From Pedobacter sp. BAL39 (lineage in GTDB: Bacteria > Bacteroidota > Bacteroidia > Sphingobacteriales > Sphingobacteriaceae): a DNA stretch of 64,000 bases. The notes under the pieces are model-generated. The model had not been told where the DNA came from, searched no databases, and saw nothing but the letters and a program-made list of their open reading frames with translations. The stretch spans positions 93,336 through 157,335 of the forward strand of contig NZ_ABCM01000013.1 in the NCBI RefSeq assembly GCF_000170795.1. The letters run 5' to 3'. This document shows, one piece after another, positions 36,769 through 46,534 of this stretch; the stretch's first letter is position 1; each line of letters opens with the position of its first letter. The position numbers were made by a program, and so were the translations under genes.

Positions 36769-36793
36769 AGCTGCCGGAATTTCCGGCAGCTTT
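36769..36793 (+). terminator. hairpin after the second SusD gene
   Basis: Perfect 9-bp stem AGCTGCCGG (36769-36777) / CCGGCAGCT (36783-36791), AATTT loop, only TTT after it. Probably a partial terminator that lowers expression of the two following genes relative to SusCD. Confidence 0.65.
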
Positions 36794-36876
36794 ACTGAAG
36801 CAATTGGCTGATTTTTAAGATCAATTGATTATTATTGATCATCAGCAGGGCTTATTGTTTAATTAATTTATCAAAC

Positions 36877-38301
36877 GTGAAATATACTTCCGGGACATCC
36901 AACAACTTACTCAAACTGTTACTTATAGGACTGACATTTTTTGGTTCTCTGGGATTGAAGACTGCAAATGGCCAGCAGTTCTCTGCGGCGAATTCAGTAA
37001 AAACATTAAACGGCAACCGCTTCGTGACGTTGTGCATCATGATTCGCACCACGCCCTGGGAGGTGTCTCGCGATGTCAAGCTGCATCCCCGCGATGAAGG
37101 CAGCTGGCACACCCTGGAAGGTGTACGCGCTTTGCGCGAAGCTTTCGCCAAATACAACCCTGAAGGACGACTTACCTGGGGCTTCACCCTCAATGCCCTG
37201 GAGGACAAAAGAGACAACTATCAGCAGATCCGTGAATACATCGTTTCCTGCCAGAAAAAATATGGGGATGAAGTTTCCTATTTTCCGGGTTACTTTCCGG
37301 CAATGTACCTGCCCCGGGCTCGTGTAAACAGGGAGATGTCTGAAGCCATTCAGCTCATCTCGAAGATGGTAGGCAATGGCTATCGTCCACAATCGGTCAT
37401 CGGCGGGTTTCTCTCAGCCGACAACCTCAGGTACCTTTCCGAGAAGGAAAACATCCATGTGGCACATGCCACCATCTGGAGCCAGCACAATATAGACGGC
37501 GGTGGTGCTGATGGTTCTCCTTCCTATCCCTTCTATCCATCTACAGAACATTTTTGTAAACCTGCACAGGGAAAGTCGGACTTTATCGACTGCGTGAACC
37601 TGGATGGCTGGACCATGGATTTCATCTGTGCACGCCGCAGTGGAGCTATGGGACATGGTATTGAAGGCTATAACAGTCGCCGTGGCGTAGGCCCCATTGA
37701 AACCTATACCGGCTGGGGGATAGACTTGGGACAACGCGAGGTCATGCACACCCAGGCTATACACTTCGATAAAGGTTTTGAGCTGAATGGTTTTGGCTGG
37801 GTGACCAACATCTGGGAGGCTCAGATGGTCCATGAGTTTGGCCAGGAGTTTATGTGTAAAGCGATGGAAACCTGGGTAAAGGAAACCAAAGAACGCTGGC
37901 CTGACACAAAGTTTGTCTCCTTTGGAGAGTTTGGAATGTTATGGCGGGCGGCACATCCCGACAACGACTGGAACTATAAGTTCGTGGAGCGCGGGTCTGG
38001 CCTTGGCGACTCATACAATAATCTTGAGATCAAATGGTTCACCAACAAGAGTTTCCGTATGGCCCTCTTGCGCGACTGGCATAAGAAATCCGCTCCCGCT
38101 TATGTGATCGATTTCACCAGATATGACCTCAAAGCCAGAGAACCTGAAGATCCAAGTCCAAAGAAACCATCCAAAGACTGGAGCCTCATTAACGTCATGA
38201 ACCAAAAAGGACTGAGGCCGCAGGACGAACCTAAGTTATTAACGGAGCTTGCTGCAGAACATCAGGAGCTCATCAAAAAATATTATCCCGAACTTTTTTA
38301 A
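36877..38301 (+). CDS. secreted DUF3863/DUF3864-like protein
   Basis: 474 residues from a GTG at 36877, which gives a good signal peptide (LLKLLLIGLTFFGSLGL, then TANGQQ). In-frame codons continue upstream to a TTG at 36835, which seems too early. The body starts RFVTLCIMIRTTPWEVSRDV and contains PGYFPAMYLPRARVNREMSEAI, IGGFLSADNLRYLSE and FVSFGEFGMLWRAAHP. From memory this resembles the DUF3863 plus DUF3864 pair, a TIM-barrel-like family from Bacteroidota with solved structures but no assigned activity. Being downstream of SusCD, it may process the imported ligand, perhaps a glycan. Confidence 0.65.
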   Translation: MKYTSGTSNNLLKLLLIGLTFFGSLGLKTANGQQFSAANSVKTLNGNRFVTLCIMIRTTPWEVSRDVKLHPRDEGSWHTLEGVRALREAFAKYNPEGRLTWGFTLNALEDKRDNYQQIREYIVSCQKKYGDEVSYFPGYFPAMYLPRARVNREMSEAIQLISKMVGNGYRPQSVIGGFLSADNLRYLSEKENIHVAHATIWSQHNIDGGGADGSPSYPFYPSTEHFCKPAQGKSDFIDCVNLDGWTMDFICARRSGAMGHGIEGYNSRRGVGPIETYTGWGIDLGQREVMHTQAIHFDKGFELNGFGWVTNIWEAQMVHEFGQEFMCKAMETWVKETKERWPDTKFVSFGEFGMLWRAAHPDNDWNYKFVERGSGLGDSYNNLEIKWFTNKSFRMALLRDWHKKSAPAYVIDFTRYDLKAREPEDPSPKKPSKDWSLINVMNQKGLRPQDEPKLLTELAAEHQELIKKYYPELF

Positions 38302-38319
38302 TGCGATCAGAGCATCATT

Positions 38320-39951
38320 ATGAAAACAAAACACATTCTCCTTTTTTTTGCCACCATACTGATCAATGTATCGTCAGGCTTTTTGCCGGCGGTGAAGGCA
38401 CAGTCGGCCACCGGTGTACCATCAGCAACAGGCTTTGTATATATTGACAAAAACGGCAACGGCAAAAAGGACAAAAACGAAACCGGAGTGGCTAATGTTG
38501 CAGTGAGCAACGGCACGGCGGTCGTAAAGACGGACAAAAAGGGCCGGTATGAGCTGCCTGTAGGTAATGACAACATCATTTTCGTCATCAAACCTTCCGG
38601 TTTTGGTGTACCCGTAAATGAATCAATGCTTCCCCAGTATTATTATATCCACAAACCTAATGGGTCACCTGCATCGATGAAATATCCGGGTGTAGCCCCC
38701 ACAGGCCCTCTTCCCAAAGAAATCAATTTCCCACTGATCCCTCAAAAGGAAAGCACGAAATTCAGGGCATTGGTATTTGGTGATCCACAGGTATACTCAC
38801 AGCAAGACCTTGACTGGTTTAAAAAAGGGATCCTGGAAGAAGTGAAAGGAATAAAAGGTGTCACATTCGGGCTCAGCCTGGGCGACCTGGTAGGCGACAA
38901 CCTCCATCTTTTCAACGATTATAAAAAGGAAATGGCTACCCTCGGAATCCCATGGTATAACATGGTGGGAAACCACGACCTGAACTTCGATACCGGAGTA
39001 GACTCCCTATCTGATGAAAGCTATGAAGCTCAGTTTGGCCCTGCCAATTATTCTTTTGAGTACGGCAATACGCATTTCCTGATATTAGATGACATCCTTG
39101 CACCTGACCCCAGAAAAAACAGCGGCTATTGGGGAGGCCTGCGTCCTGACCAGCTGGAGTTTGCCAAAAACGACCTCGCCAACACAGACACCTCAAAATT
39201 GGTGGTCATCGCCTTCCATATCCCAATGAAAGACTATGGCAACCGCGCTTTCCGTGCAGCAGACCGTGTGGAACTTTTCAAACACCTTAAAAACCATCGC
39301 CACGTCGTGATGTTCAGTGGCCATACCCACCTGCAACAGCAACTCTTTTATACCAAAGAAGAAGGCTGGCTCCATGAAGGCAGTTTACATGAATACAATG
39401 CAGGCACCACCTCCGGCGACTGGTATTCAGGTGAACTCGATAAAAACAATGTGCCCTATGCCACCATGCGCGACGGCACTGAAAAAGGGTATGCCTTCCT
39501 CAACCTGGATGGAAACACCTATACCATAGACTATAAGGTTGCCGGTAAGGACCCGGGCTACCAGATGAACATCTTCGCACCAAAAGTAATCGGACACAGA
39601 AAAGACACACATGTAGACTTCTATGCCAACTTCTTTATGGGACATGAAAAGAATAAAGTGGAATTCCGTATCGGGAATGGCGACTGGAAGAAAATGAAAT
39701 GGGAGGACCGCATTGATCCTGCTTACTACGAGCGGTTTGAACGCTGGGACCTGACAGATACATTGATGGCAGGCAGGAGACCTTCCGACGCTGAAGAGTC
39801 ATCACACCTCTGGAAAGGATCGATCAGTACGGAGCTCCCTGTAGGAAAACATACGCTACAGGTCCGGGCAACAGATCTCTTCGGAAGTGTATTTGAAAGC
39901 AGTTTTTCTTTTGAAGTTAAGGAGCCAAAACCACTCCCTAAAGTAAAATAA
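38320..39951 (+). CDS. calcineurin-like phosphoesterase with N- and C-terminal MetallophosN/C domains
   Basis: 543 residues with a signal peptide (about 1-27). N-terminal SdrD/MetallophosN-like domain (GFVYIDKNGNGKKDKNETGV), then the metal-binding motifs in order: GDPQ (about 153), LGDLVGDN (about 189), GNHDLN (about 217), FHIP (about 303) and SGHTHLQ (about 337). A C-terminal MetallophosC-like beta domain ends with KEPKPLPKVK. It should hydrolyse a phosphoester in the periplasm or outside the cell. It lies 18 bp after the DUF3863-like gene in the second SusCD locus, so the ligand may be phosphorylated. Confidence 0.87.
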   Translation: MKTKHILLFFATILINVSSGFLPAVKAQSATGVPSATGFVYIDKNGNGKKDKNETGVANVAVSNGTAVVKTDKKGRYELPVGNDNIIFVIKPSGFGVPVNESMLPQYYYIHKPNGSPASMKYPGVAPTGPLPKEINFPLIPQKESTKFRALVFGDPQVYSQQDLDWFKKGILEEVKGIKGVTFGLSLGDLVGDNLHLFNDYKKEMATLGIPWYNMVGNHDLNFDTGVDSLSDESYEAQFGPANYSFEYGNTHFLILDDILAPDPRKNSGYWGGLRPDQLEFAKNDLANTDTSKLVVIAFHIPMKDYGNRAFRAADRVELFKHLKNHRHVVMFSGHTHLQQQLFYTKEEGWLHEGSLHEYNAGTTSGDWYSGELDKNNVPYATMRDGTEKGYAFLNLDGNTYTIDYKVAGKDPGYQMNIFAPKVIGHRKDTHVDFYANFFMGHEKNKVEFRIGNGDWKKMKWEDRIDPAYYERFERWDLTDTLMAGRRPSDAEESSHLWKGSISTELPVGKHTLQVRATDLFGSVFESSFSFEVKEPKPLPKVK

Positions 39952-39955
39952 ATTT

Positions 39956-40014
39956 TGATAAATGGCAGTATTCGAAGTAGAGGCCCGGTTCAGTGGAAAT
40001 ACTGCCATTTATCA
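39956..40014. terminator. long hairpin between convergent genes
   Basis: Perfect 17-bp arms TGATAAATGGCAGTATT (39956-39972) and AATACTGCCATTTATCA (39998-40014) with a 25-nt loop. It lies between the phosphoesterase gene (plus) and the sensor kinase gene (minus), so it probably terminates both directions. Flanking T runs are short. Confidence 0.75.
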
Positions 40015-40072
40015 TTCAATATATCTGGAATAAAGAATCTTCAGGTTTGTTGCTGTAAATGAGTCGCATTAA

Positions 40073-43000
40073 TTATATTTCTGATATCTGCATCATCGGC
40101 AATTCAACAAATAAGGTTGTTCCCTTTCCAGGCTCACTCTCCGCCCAAATCTTCCCATGATGACGTCCGATGATCTCCGCACTCAGGTAAAGACCAATGC
40201 CGAAGCCTGAGATGTGCTGCGTCTGGTTGTTTTCTATTCGATAATACCGATCAAACAACTTACTGATGTCGGCTTCCTTGATTCCAATGCCCTGGTCGGT
40301 GACACTCACCCTGGCATAACCATCGGTGCAGGAGCAGGCGATGGAAATGACCCTACTGTTGGCACCATATTTTATGGCGTTACTAAGCAAGTTGGTAAGC
40401 ACGGTACCGATTTTATTGCGGTCGGCATTTATGATGAGTTCTACGCAGTCCACCTGGAAGTCGTATCCTGATGCTGCCAGTCCCGCATCGGCAATCATTT
40501 CCCGGATCAGCTCATCTAGCCTGAAGTCCGTTAAGTGCAAATGAATTTTCCCGGATTCGAGTTGGGAGACATTCAGGAAACCATTGATCAGACTGCTCAT
40601 TTTAATCAGCTGCCTGTTGGTCTTCTCATAGATGGAGAAGTTCAGGCTATCCTGATTTTTCTGTGCGTTGCGTAATCCAAGCTGGGTAAATCCCACGAGG
40701 GAGGTCAGCGGTGTTTTCAGCTCATGGCTCACCATGCCAATGAAATCATTCTTTCTGATTTCATCTTCCTTACTTTCGGTAATGTCCAGAATGGTGCCTA
40801 TGACGGTAGAAGGTTCGCCGGATTCATCAAGCTCTACCATGCCTGTGGTATTGATCCACTTCCTGCCGCCGCCAGTCAGCGGCTGGATCTGGTAATCTTC
40901 ACTGAACCGCCCTTTAGTGCTGACAGCGTTCTCTATGGCTTTTCCCAGTCGGTCCACATGTTCAGGAACCACCAGTTCTTTCAGTATCTCCGAGTATACC
41001 AGCTGTTCCCGCTCGGGAATACCATGAATGTGCCGACTGGTTTCTGAAATCTGCAGCAGGCCTGTTTTCAAATCCGTTTGCCAGGTTCCCATGTTGGAAG
41101 CCTCCATTGCAAGCTGCAAAGTATTGTTAATCTTTTCCAGGCTGGTGCGTGCATTTACCTGCTCCGTAACATCTGCAGCTACGGCAATCAAGCCACTCAC
41201 CTGACCTTCCAGTTCGCGAAGCGCTTCGACCGTAAGATTAATAAAGCCCGTTTCCCTTTTTCCAAAGCGGTTTAACATCAGTGGTACCTCATCGGAAATG
41301 AAAGGCTCGCCCGTTTCGTACACCCTGGCCATCATATTTCTATACTCGGGTGATGCCAACTCAGGGATCGCCTCAAATAACGGCTTGCCAAAGGTCTCTT
41401 CCTCCGTACGCCCCCAATAATCGAGCATGCGCGAATTTGCGAGCTCAATCACATGCCTTGGGCCCCGGTAGATGACCATGGCCACTGGTGCCTGCTTCAG
41501 TAAATTCCGTAGCTGCTGTTCAGCATAACCTCTTGACTTACTGATATGAATCTGGGCACGCACTTTCGTAAGCAGCTCTGCCGCAGAGAAAGGTTTTACA
41601 AGGTAATCGTCGGCCCCCATCTCCAGTCCGTCGATACGGGCCTCCTCACCTGCTCTGGCTGATAAGAAGATGACTGGCAGACGTAATGTATTTTCGTTGC
41701 TTCGAATCCGCTCCAGCATTGCCTTACCATCCATTACAGGCATCATAACGTCGCTTAGTACCAAATCGGGCATCTGAGCACCTATCTTCAGGAGGGCATC
41801 CTGCCCATTCAGGGCAGTATCTATTGTAAAATAAGGATTCAGCAGACGTACCAGATAATCCCGCATGTCATGATTGTCATCCACAATCAGGATGCGCGTT
41901 GCCTTATCGGCGCTATGGTCCTGATGACCACTAATGTCACCTGTCGTCTTGTTTACCGATCCGGTAGGACCTGAGGAATCTTCCTGGAGGAGGCTGTATG
42001 CCTCACGTATGAATGCACCTTTAATGGCTTCAGTATCTATATCCTTTTTATCCTCAATCACCTGCTGGACAGGCAGATGCTCCTTACCTACGGGAATGCA
42101 GACCGTAAAGGTGCTACCTGTCCCTTCAATACTCTCCACGGTGATGGTGCCCGCGTGGAGATGCACCAGTTCATGGACGAGGGAAAGGCCGATTCCCGTG
42201 CCTTCATGTGTTCTTCCTGCCGTATTCTCAATCCTGTGGAACCGCTCAAACATATGCGGCAACTCCTTTTGTGGAATACCAACGCCCGTATCTTTCACCT
42301 TTAGCACGGCCATGTTTTCCTGCTCCTCCAGTGTGACGGAAATGCTCCCCTGAAGGGTATATTTGAAAGCATTGGATAACAAGTTCAATACAATCTTTTC
42401 CCACATTTGCCGATCCGCATAATAGCTTGCCGACAGTGGACTGCAATGAACATTTAATTCCATGCCTGCTTTTTCAATGATCGAGCGGAAGCTGCTGGCA
42501 AGGTCGATGGTCATCTCCTGAAGATCCAGCCGTTGATAAACCGCCTGTACCCTGCCGGCTTCAACCCTGCTATAATCCAAAAGGTTGTTAACCAGCTTCA
42601 ATAGCCGCAAGGCATTGCGGTGTGTAGCTTCCACCTGAACCCTGGTGTGTCCGTCCAGGCCATGCTGTTGCAGCAGCTCCTCCAGGGGTCCCAGCATTAG
42701 GGTGAGTGGTGTCCGGAACTCATGACTGACATTGCTGAAGAACAGTGTTTTTGAACGGTCAATCGCCGCCAGCGCCTCCGCACGTTTTTGCTCCTGTTCA
42801 TAAGCATAGACGTTGGAAATTGCTGTATTGTAAGTAGCCGTAAGCTGGTCGTAAAAATTACGATACTCCTCGTCCAGCGCTCGCCTGGCACTGACACCTG
42901 CAACAATAAAGCCATATACTTCGGTTTGGCCGCTCAGTCGTAGGGGAAGCATCATGGCGGTATGTGGCGGCTCCTCATAGGGACCAGCCTCAATAGTCCT

Positions 43001-43834
43001 AAAACCGTCGCTTGTCATCGAGAATTCCAGCACGTCTTTATGATCCATCGCCTGCTGAAATGGCCATGGGCGATCAATCAGGTAGTTGGCGCCTGCTACA
43101 GTGACCAGCCTAACCGGAACTTCTGCATCGACATCACGCTCCGATGTACCATCCACTTCATAAAAAAGCATGAAGGGGACATCGAGTTGATAGGCGTCGT
43201 ATTGTGCGAGTGTCATTTCGCCGATCTCCTGTACGCTTTTCGCTTTCCCTATGGCGGCCCCCAGATCGCGAAGTACCTGTGTACGCCTGGCACTCAGCAT
43301 CTTCTCGGTAGTTTCCGTAATGGGATGAAAGATACCCCCAACACCTCCGGACTCATCCCTGATTGGGGCAAAGGAAAAAGTCATAAATGCCTCTTCCAGG
43401 TAACCATAGCGGTCAAGGAACATCCGTTGGTCTTTGATATAGGTACCTTCACCCTGTTCTCCACGTGTAAATTTATCGCCCACCACAGGTAAGGCTGTCT
43501 CCCAGCAAATGCGGAAATTCTGACCCATAGATTCCGGATGTTTAGCTCCGCATATCGGCCGGTAGCTGTCGTTATAAATCTGGATTTTTTCAGGCCCCCA
43601 GGCAATAAGGATGGGAAAAGTTGAAGAAAGGCAAAGGCTGACTGAAGTACGCAGACTCTGTGGCCATGTTGAGATCGGTCCGAGCGCCGTTTTTGACCAG
43701 TCCATGGTACGTATCAATTGACCCATTTCTCCCCCTCCCAATAAAAACTGCTCTGAGCTTTCCTCCACTAATGCTGGTGTTGACATAAATTGATGATTAT
43801 AGGGATAAAGATAATTATTTGCCCCTAATTTCAT
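40073..43834 (-). CDS. hybrid sensor kinase with two kinase modules and an internal receiver
   Basis: 1253 residues from ATG 43834; an alternative start at 43786 (MSTPALVEESSEQF) is equally possible. Order: PAS-like sensor (about 40-165, MDWSKTALGPISTWP), GAF-like domain (about 170-340), first HisKA with SHEFRTPL (His371) and HATPase, a receiver domain with phospho-Asp695 (LVLSDVMMPVMDG), two PAS domains (about 785-1020), then a second HisKA with SHELKTPL (His1037) and HATPase to the end. No transmembrane helix is seen, so it is cytoplasmic. Two complete kinases around one receiver in a single chain suggest an internal phosphorelay. No separate response regulator gene is adjacent. Confidence 0.9.
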   Translation of the reverse strand: MKLGANNYLYPYNHQFMSTPALVEESSEQFLLGGGEMGQLIRTMDWSKTALGPISTWPQSLRTSVSLCLSSTFPILIAWGPEKIQIYNDSYRPICGAKHPESMGQNFRICWETALPVVGDKFTRGEQGEGTYIKDQRMFLDRYGYLEEAFMTFSFAPIRDESGGVGGIFHPITETTEKMLSARRTQVLRDLGAAIGKAKSVQEIGEMTLAQYDAYQLDVPFMLFYEVDGTSERDVDAEVPVRLVTVAGANYLIDRPWPFQQAMDHKDVLEFSMTSDGFRTIEAGPYEEPPHTAMMLPLRLSGQTEVYGFIVAGVSARRALDEEYRNFYDQLTATYNTAISNVYAYEQEQKRAEALAAIDRSKTLFFSNVSHEFRTPLTLMLGPLEELLQQHGLDGHTRVQVEATHRNALRLLKLVNNLLDYSRVEAGRVQAVYQRLDLQEMTIDLASSFRSIIEKAGMELNVHCSPLSASYYADRQMWEKIVLNLLSNAFKYTLQGSISVTLEEQENMAVLKVKDTGVGIPQKELPHMFERFHRIENTAGRTHEGTGIGLSLVHELVHLHAGTITVESIEGTGSTFTVCIPVGKEHLPVQQVIEDKKDIDTEAIKGAFIREAYSLLQEDSSGPTGSVNKTTGDISGHQDHSADKATRILIVDDNHDMRDYLVRLLNPYFTIDTALNGQDALLKIGAQMPDLVLSDVMMPVMDGKAMLERIRSNENTLRLPVIFLSARAGEEARIDGLEMGADDYLVKPFSAAELLTKVRAQIHISKSRGYAEQQLRNLLKQAPVAMVIYRGPRHVIELANSRMLDYWGRTEEETFGKPLFEAIPELASPEYRNMMARVYETGEPFISDEVPLMLNRFGKRETGFINLTVEALRELEGQVSGLIAVAADVTEQVNARTSLEKINNTLQLAMEASNMGTWQTDLKTGLLQISETSRHIHGIPEREQLVYSEILKELVVPEHVDRLGKAIENAVSTKGRFSEDYQIQPLTGGGRKWINTTGMVELDESGEPSTVIGTILDITESKEDEIRKNDFIGMVSHELKTPLTSLVGFTQLGLRNAQKNQDSLNFSIYEKTNRQLIKMSSLINGFLNVSQLESGKIHLHLTDFRLDELIREMIADAGLAASGYDFQVDCVELIINADRNKIGTVLTNLLSNAIKYGANSRVISIACSCTDGYARVSVTDQGIGIKEADISKLFDRYYRIENNQTQHISGFGIGLYLSAEIIGRHHGKIWAESEPGKGTTLFVELPMMQISEI

Positions 43835-43888
43835 TTCAATAAACGCACAGTGCGTGAGATTCTATGTCCCGCTGTCTTCAGCTTCAGT

Positions 43889-45058
43889 TCAAGCCACTTT
43901 TCTCATACCATAGGCTACTGACACCAGTAGTAACAGGCAGGCAATAAATCCTAATGCGACATTTAGCGAGAACTGGTAGGCAATGAGTCCTAATAGCGCA
44001 GGTCCTGCCAGCTGTCCGGCATAACCGATGGTGCTGATCACTGGTATGGCAATCGTAGCGGGGACTTCCTTCAAACGGCCGCCCTCACTGAAAAACACAG
44101 GAACAATATTGGCTGCGCCGATGCCCAGCAGTATAAATCCCGCAAGGGAGGTAGCAAGCCATGGGGTAAATATGGCAAGGGACAGTCCGCAGGCAGCAAT
44201 GAATGCACCACCAACAACAACGGTTTTTCCATCCAGTCGGGCAACAATTTTATCGCCAAGCAAACGCATCACGGCCATTGCGACCGAGAATGCGGCATAA
44301 CCCAGACCGGCAAACTCTTCACTTAGCCCTTTGTTGTCACGCAGGAATATCGCACTCCAGTCGAGCATTGCCCCTTCTGATAGGAAAACACAAAAACACA
44401 TGAATCCCAAAAAGATCACACTACCCTTTAACCAGGAGACCCTTGTTCCTGCCGGCTGATCGGCAGTAGTACTAAATTTTTTGATGATGGCCTGCTCTGT
44501 AGCATTGCTGAATAAAAACCGCGAGTTCCAGAGGACGATGACCATGAGCAAGACAGCGATACATACCGCAGCGGTCACCGGATCCAAACCGGCTTTCATG
44601 AGGAAGCCCAGGCCCAGCGCACCGAATAACCCACCCACACTAAACAGGCCGTGCAAGGAAGACATGATGGGCCGGGCGAGTTCATTCTGTACCTGTACGC
44701 CGTGTGCATTCATCGCTACATCCACTGTACCAATGGATGCCCCAAAAATCAGTAGTGCCAATCCCATCCAAATGGGGCTGCTGATGAGTAGCAGCAGCGG
44801 AAGGACAAGTGCCACCATAAGTGCCGAATATTTAATAACCACCCTCGAGCCGAAACGGTGGGCAAGCATTCCTGTAAGCGGCATCGCCGCAATTGCACCC
44901 GCTCCAAGTAGCAACAACAAAAAACCAAGGTCAGCATTGTTTAACCCAAGGCGGTCTTTTGCGTAAGGTACCATAGGTGCCCAGCTGGAGATCCCCAGTC
45001 CGCAGACCAGGAAAATGGCCTGGGTCGCCCGTTTTGCTTGAAGTGCTGTTGTTGACAT
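43889..45058 (-). CDS. MFS transporter (YbjJ/FucP-like)
   Basis: 389 residues with about 12 membrane helices. It begins RATQAIFLVCGLGISSWAPMVPYAKDRLGL, with the loop motif GMLAHRFGSR (MFS motif A) and a long central loop. The layout resembles the YbjJ-type group of sugar/unknown-substrate MFS proteins. It follows the sulfite dehydrogenase gene (gap 95 bp) but has its own probable operator there, so it may not belong to the sulfur operon. Confidence 0.85.
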   Translation of the reverse strand: MSTTALQAKRATQAIFLVCGLGISSWAPMVPYAKDRLGLNNADLGFLLLLLGAGAIAAMPLTGMLAHRFGSRVVIKYSALMVALVLPLLLLISSPIWMGLALLIFGASIGTVDVAMNAHGVQVQNELARPIMSSLHGLFSVGGLFGALGLGFLMKAGLDPVTAAVCIAVLLMVIVLWNSRFLFSNATEQAIIKKFSTTADQPAGTRVSWLKGSVIFLGFMCFCVFLSEGAMLDWSAIFLRDNKGLSEEFAGLGYAAFSVAMAVMRLLGDKIVARLDGKTVVVGGAFIAACGLSLAIFTPWLATSLAGFILLGIGAANIVPVFFSEGGRLKEVPATIAIPVISTIGYAGQLAGPALLGLIAYQFSLNVALGFIACLLLLVSVAYGMRKVA

Positions 45059-45061
45059 TTC

Positions 45062-45106
45062 GCAGAATTAAATGAATAAATTGCAATATTATGCAAAATT
45101 CTGCAA
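45062..45106 (-). promoter_or_regulatory. repeat-rich operator/promoter candidate of the MFS gene
   Basis: Perfect 8-bp inverted repeat GCAGAATT (45062-45069) / AATTCTGC (45097-45104). Overlapping it, TGCA occurs at 45082, 45092 and 45102, exactly 10 bp apart, always inside TTGCA or TGCAA. On the minus strand TAATATTG (45091-45084) is a one-mismatch -7 element. The helical spacing suits a DNA-binding protein that touches one face of the helix. Confidence 0.5.
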
Positions 45107-45153
45107 CAATCACCAGTTAATAGCTTAATTTATGGAAAAGTTAAGGTTAACAT

Positions 45154-46473
45154 TCAGGACAAGTCGTCTGATTTGGGGCTATCGTGAAAGACTTCACCAT
45201 TGTTCTTAACAAGCCACTTTGTGATGGGGTTAAAATGGTAGCCTCCTTTACTTTCCCTTGCCGCAGCCAGTGTCTCGTAATCTGGCTGTACATATCCCGT
45301 TTCATCGACGGCACGGCTCATGATCCTGGTTTCTTCGCCCTTCCAGTTCCACAAATAGCGGAATACCGTATGCGCTTTATCCAATACCGGCCCCTGTAAT
45401 TCTGCAGCCGTCCATGATTGTCCCCCATCGACACTGACTTCCACCCGCTCAATCTTTCCCCGACCACTCCATGCCAGCCCACGGATCTCTATCCATCCCT
45501 TTTGTACTTTCACCGGATACGTCGGAAAGGTAATGATCGAACGGGCATCCATCACAAAACTGAACTGCCTGATCTTACCGTCTTTTACTTTCTCCGTATA
45601 TTTTGAAGTCTCCTCACGTGTCATGAACGGCGCATCAGATAACTTAATCCGGCGCAACCATTTCACACTGGTATTCCCTTCCCAGCCCGGCAGCAGTAGT
45701 CTCGCTGGATACCCCTGCTCGGGTCGCAGGGCCTCACCATTTTGTGCATAGACAATCATCGCATCTTCCCAGCCCTTGCTGACCGGAATGCTCCTGGTCA
45801 TGACGGCAGCATCACCTCCCTCTGCCAGAAACCAGGTGGCTGCCGGTTGAACCCCCACCTCCTTAAAGATGGTAGATAACAATACGCCGGTCCATTCACT
45901 CTGACTCGTCAGGCCGCAGATTTCCTGGGGTGTCATTTCTGCCTTTCCGCTCCTGTAGTTTCCGGAACATTCGATGAAACAGGTACGGGTAACCGATGGA
46001 AATTTTTTCAGATCTGCCAGGCTAAATACCAATGGCCGGTCTACCATGCCATGGATCAACAATTCATATTTGTCTGGATCGATCACAGGGATTCCTCCAT
46101 GGTGCCTCTCAAAATGTAAACCTGAGGGCGTGATGGATCCATAAAGGTTCTGCAGGGGCGTCCGGGAAGAAGTCAGGGAAGTTAGCCGTTCCGGTTTCTC
46201 AAAAAGAGAGGTTGTCCCATAGCCGCTTGGACCAGCACCGATGACCTTCGTCGGGTCGACGGCAGCAAGGTCTGTCGCAGGAGTCATTACCTCCGGAGCA
46301 GCTGATGGCACTACGGGCGCCACCTTTCCCACAGACTGCCGCACCAGCATTACCGTTGCTGCTGTTACCGCCCCACTTAGCCATAGCCTTCTGCTGATTC
46401 TGGGGCTTTCGGGCTGCTTAACCGGCTCTGGCTTAGCAGGTAGCGCATCTGGCATCGTTTCTTTGTCTTCCAT
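45154..46473 (-). CDS. SoxC/SorA-like sulfite dehydrogenase, molybdenum subunit
   Basis: 439 residues. Tat signal SRRLWL (27-32) after an unusually long proline-rich leader, then the Oxidored_molyb domain (about 130-310) with the molybdenum-ligand cysteine Cys169 in FIECSGNYRSG, followed by the Mo-co dimerisation domain (about 330-425, VQKGWIEIRGLAWSGRGKIERVEVS). The GATTSLFEKPERL-like start (YGTTSLFEKPERLTSL) is typical of SoxC. It should oxidise sulfite (or a sulfur-bound intermediate) to sulfate in the periplasm and pass electrons to the cytochrome c encoded 61 bp upstream. It is the last gene of the minus-strand sulfur operon. Confidence 0.9.
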   Translation of the reverse strand: MEDKETMPDALPAKPEPVKQPESPRISRRLWLSGAVTAATVMLVRQSVGKVAPVVPSAAPEVMTPATDLAAVDPTKVIGAGPSGYGTTSLFEKPERLTSLTSSRTPLQNLYGSITPSGLHFERHHGGIPVIDPDKYELLIHGMVDRPLVFSLADLKKFPSVTRTCFIECSGNYRSGKAEMTPQEICGLTSQSEWTGVLLSTIFKEVGVQPAATWFLAEGGDAAVMTRSIPVSKGWEDAMIVYAQNGEALRPEQGYPARLLLPGWEGNTSVKWLRRIKLSDAPFMTREETSKYTEKVKDGKIRQFSFVMDARSIITFPTYPVKVQKGWIEIRGLAWSGRGKIERVEVSVDGGQSWTAAELQGPVLDKAHTVFRYLWNWKGEETRIMSRAVDETGYVQPDYETLAAARESKGGYHFNPITKWLVKNNGEVFHDSPKSDDLS

Positions 46474-46534
46474 GTCTGGCTAATTTTCTTCCATATTATT
46501 TAAGATGTTGACGATTTGTTTAGGATATCACGGG

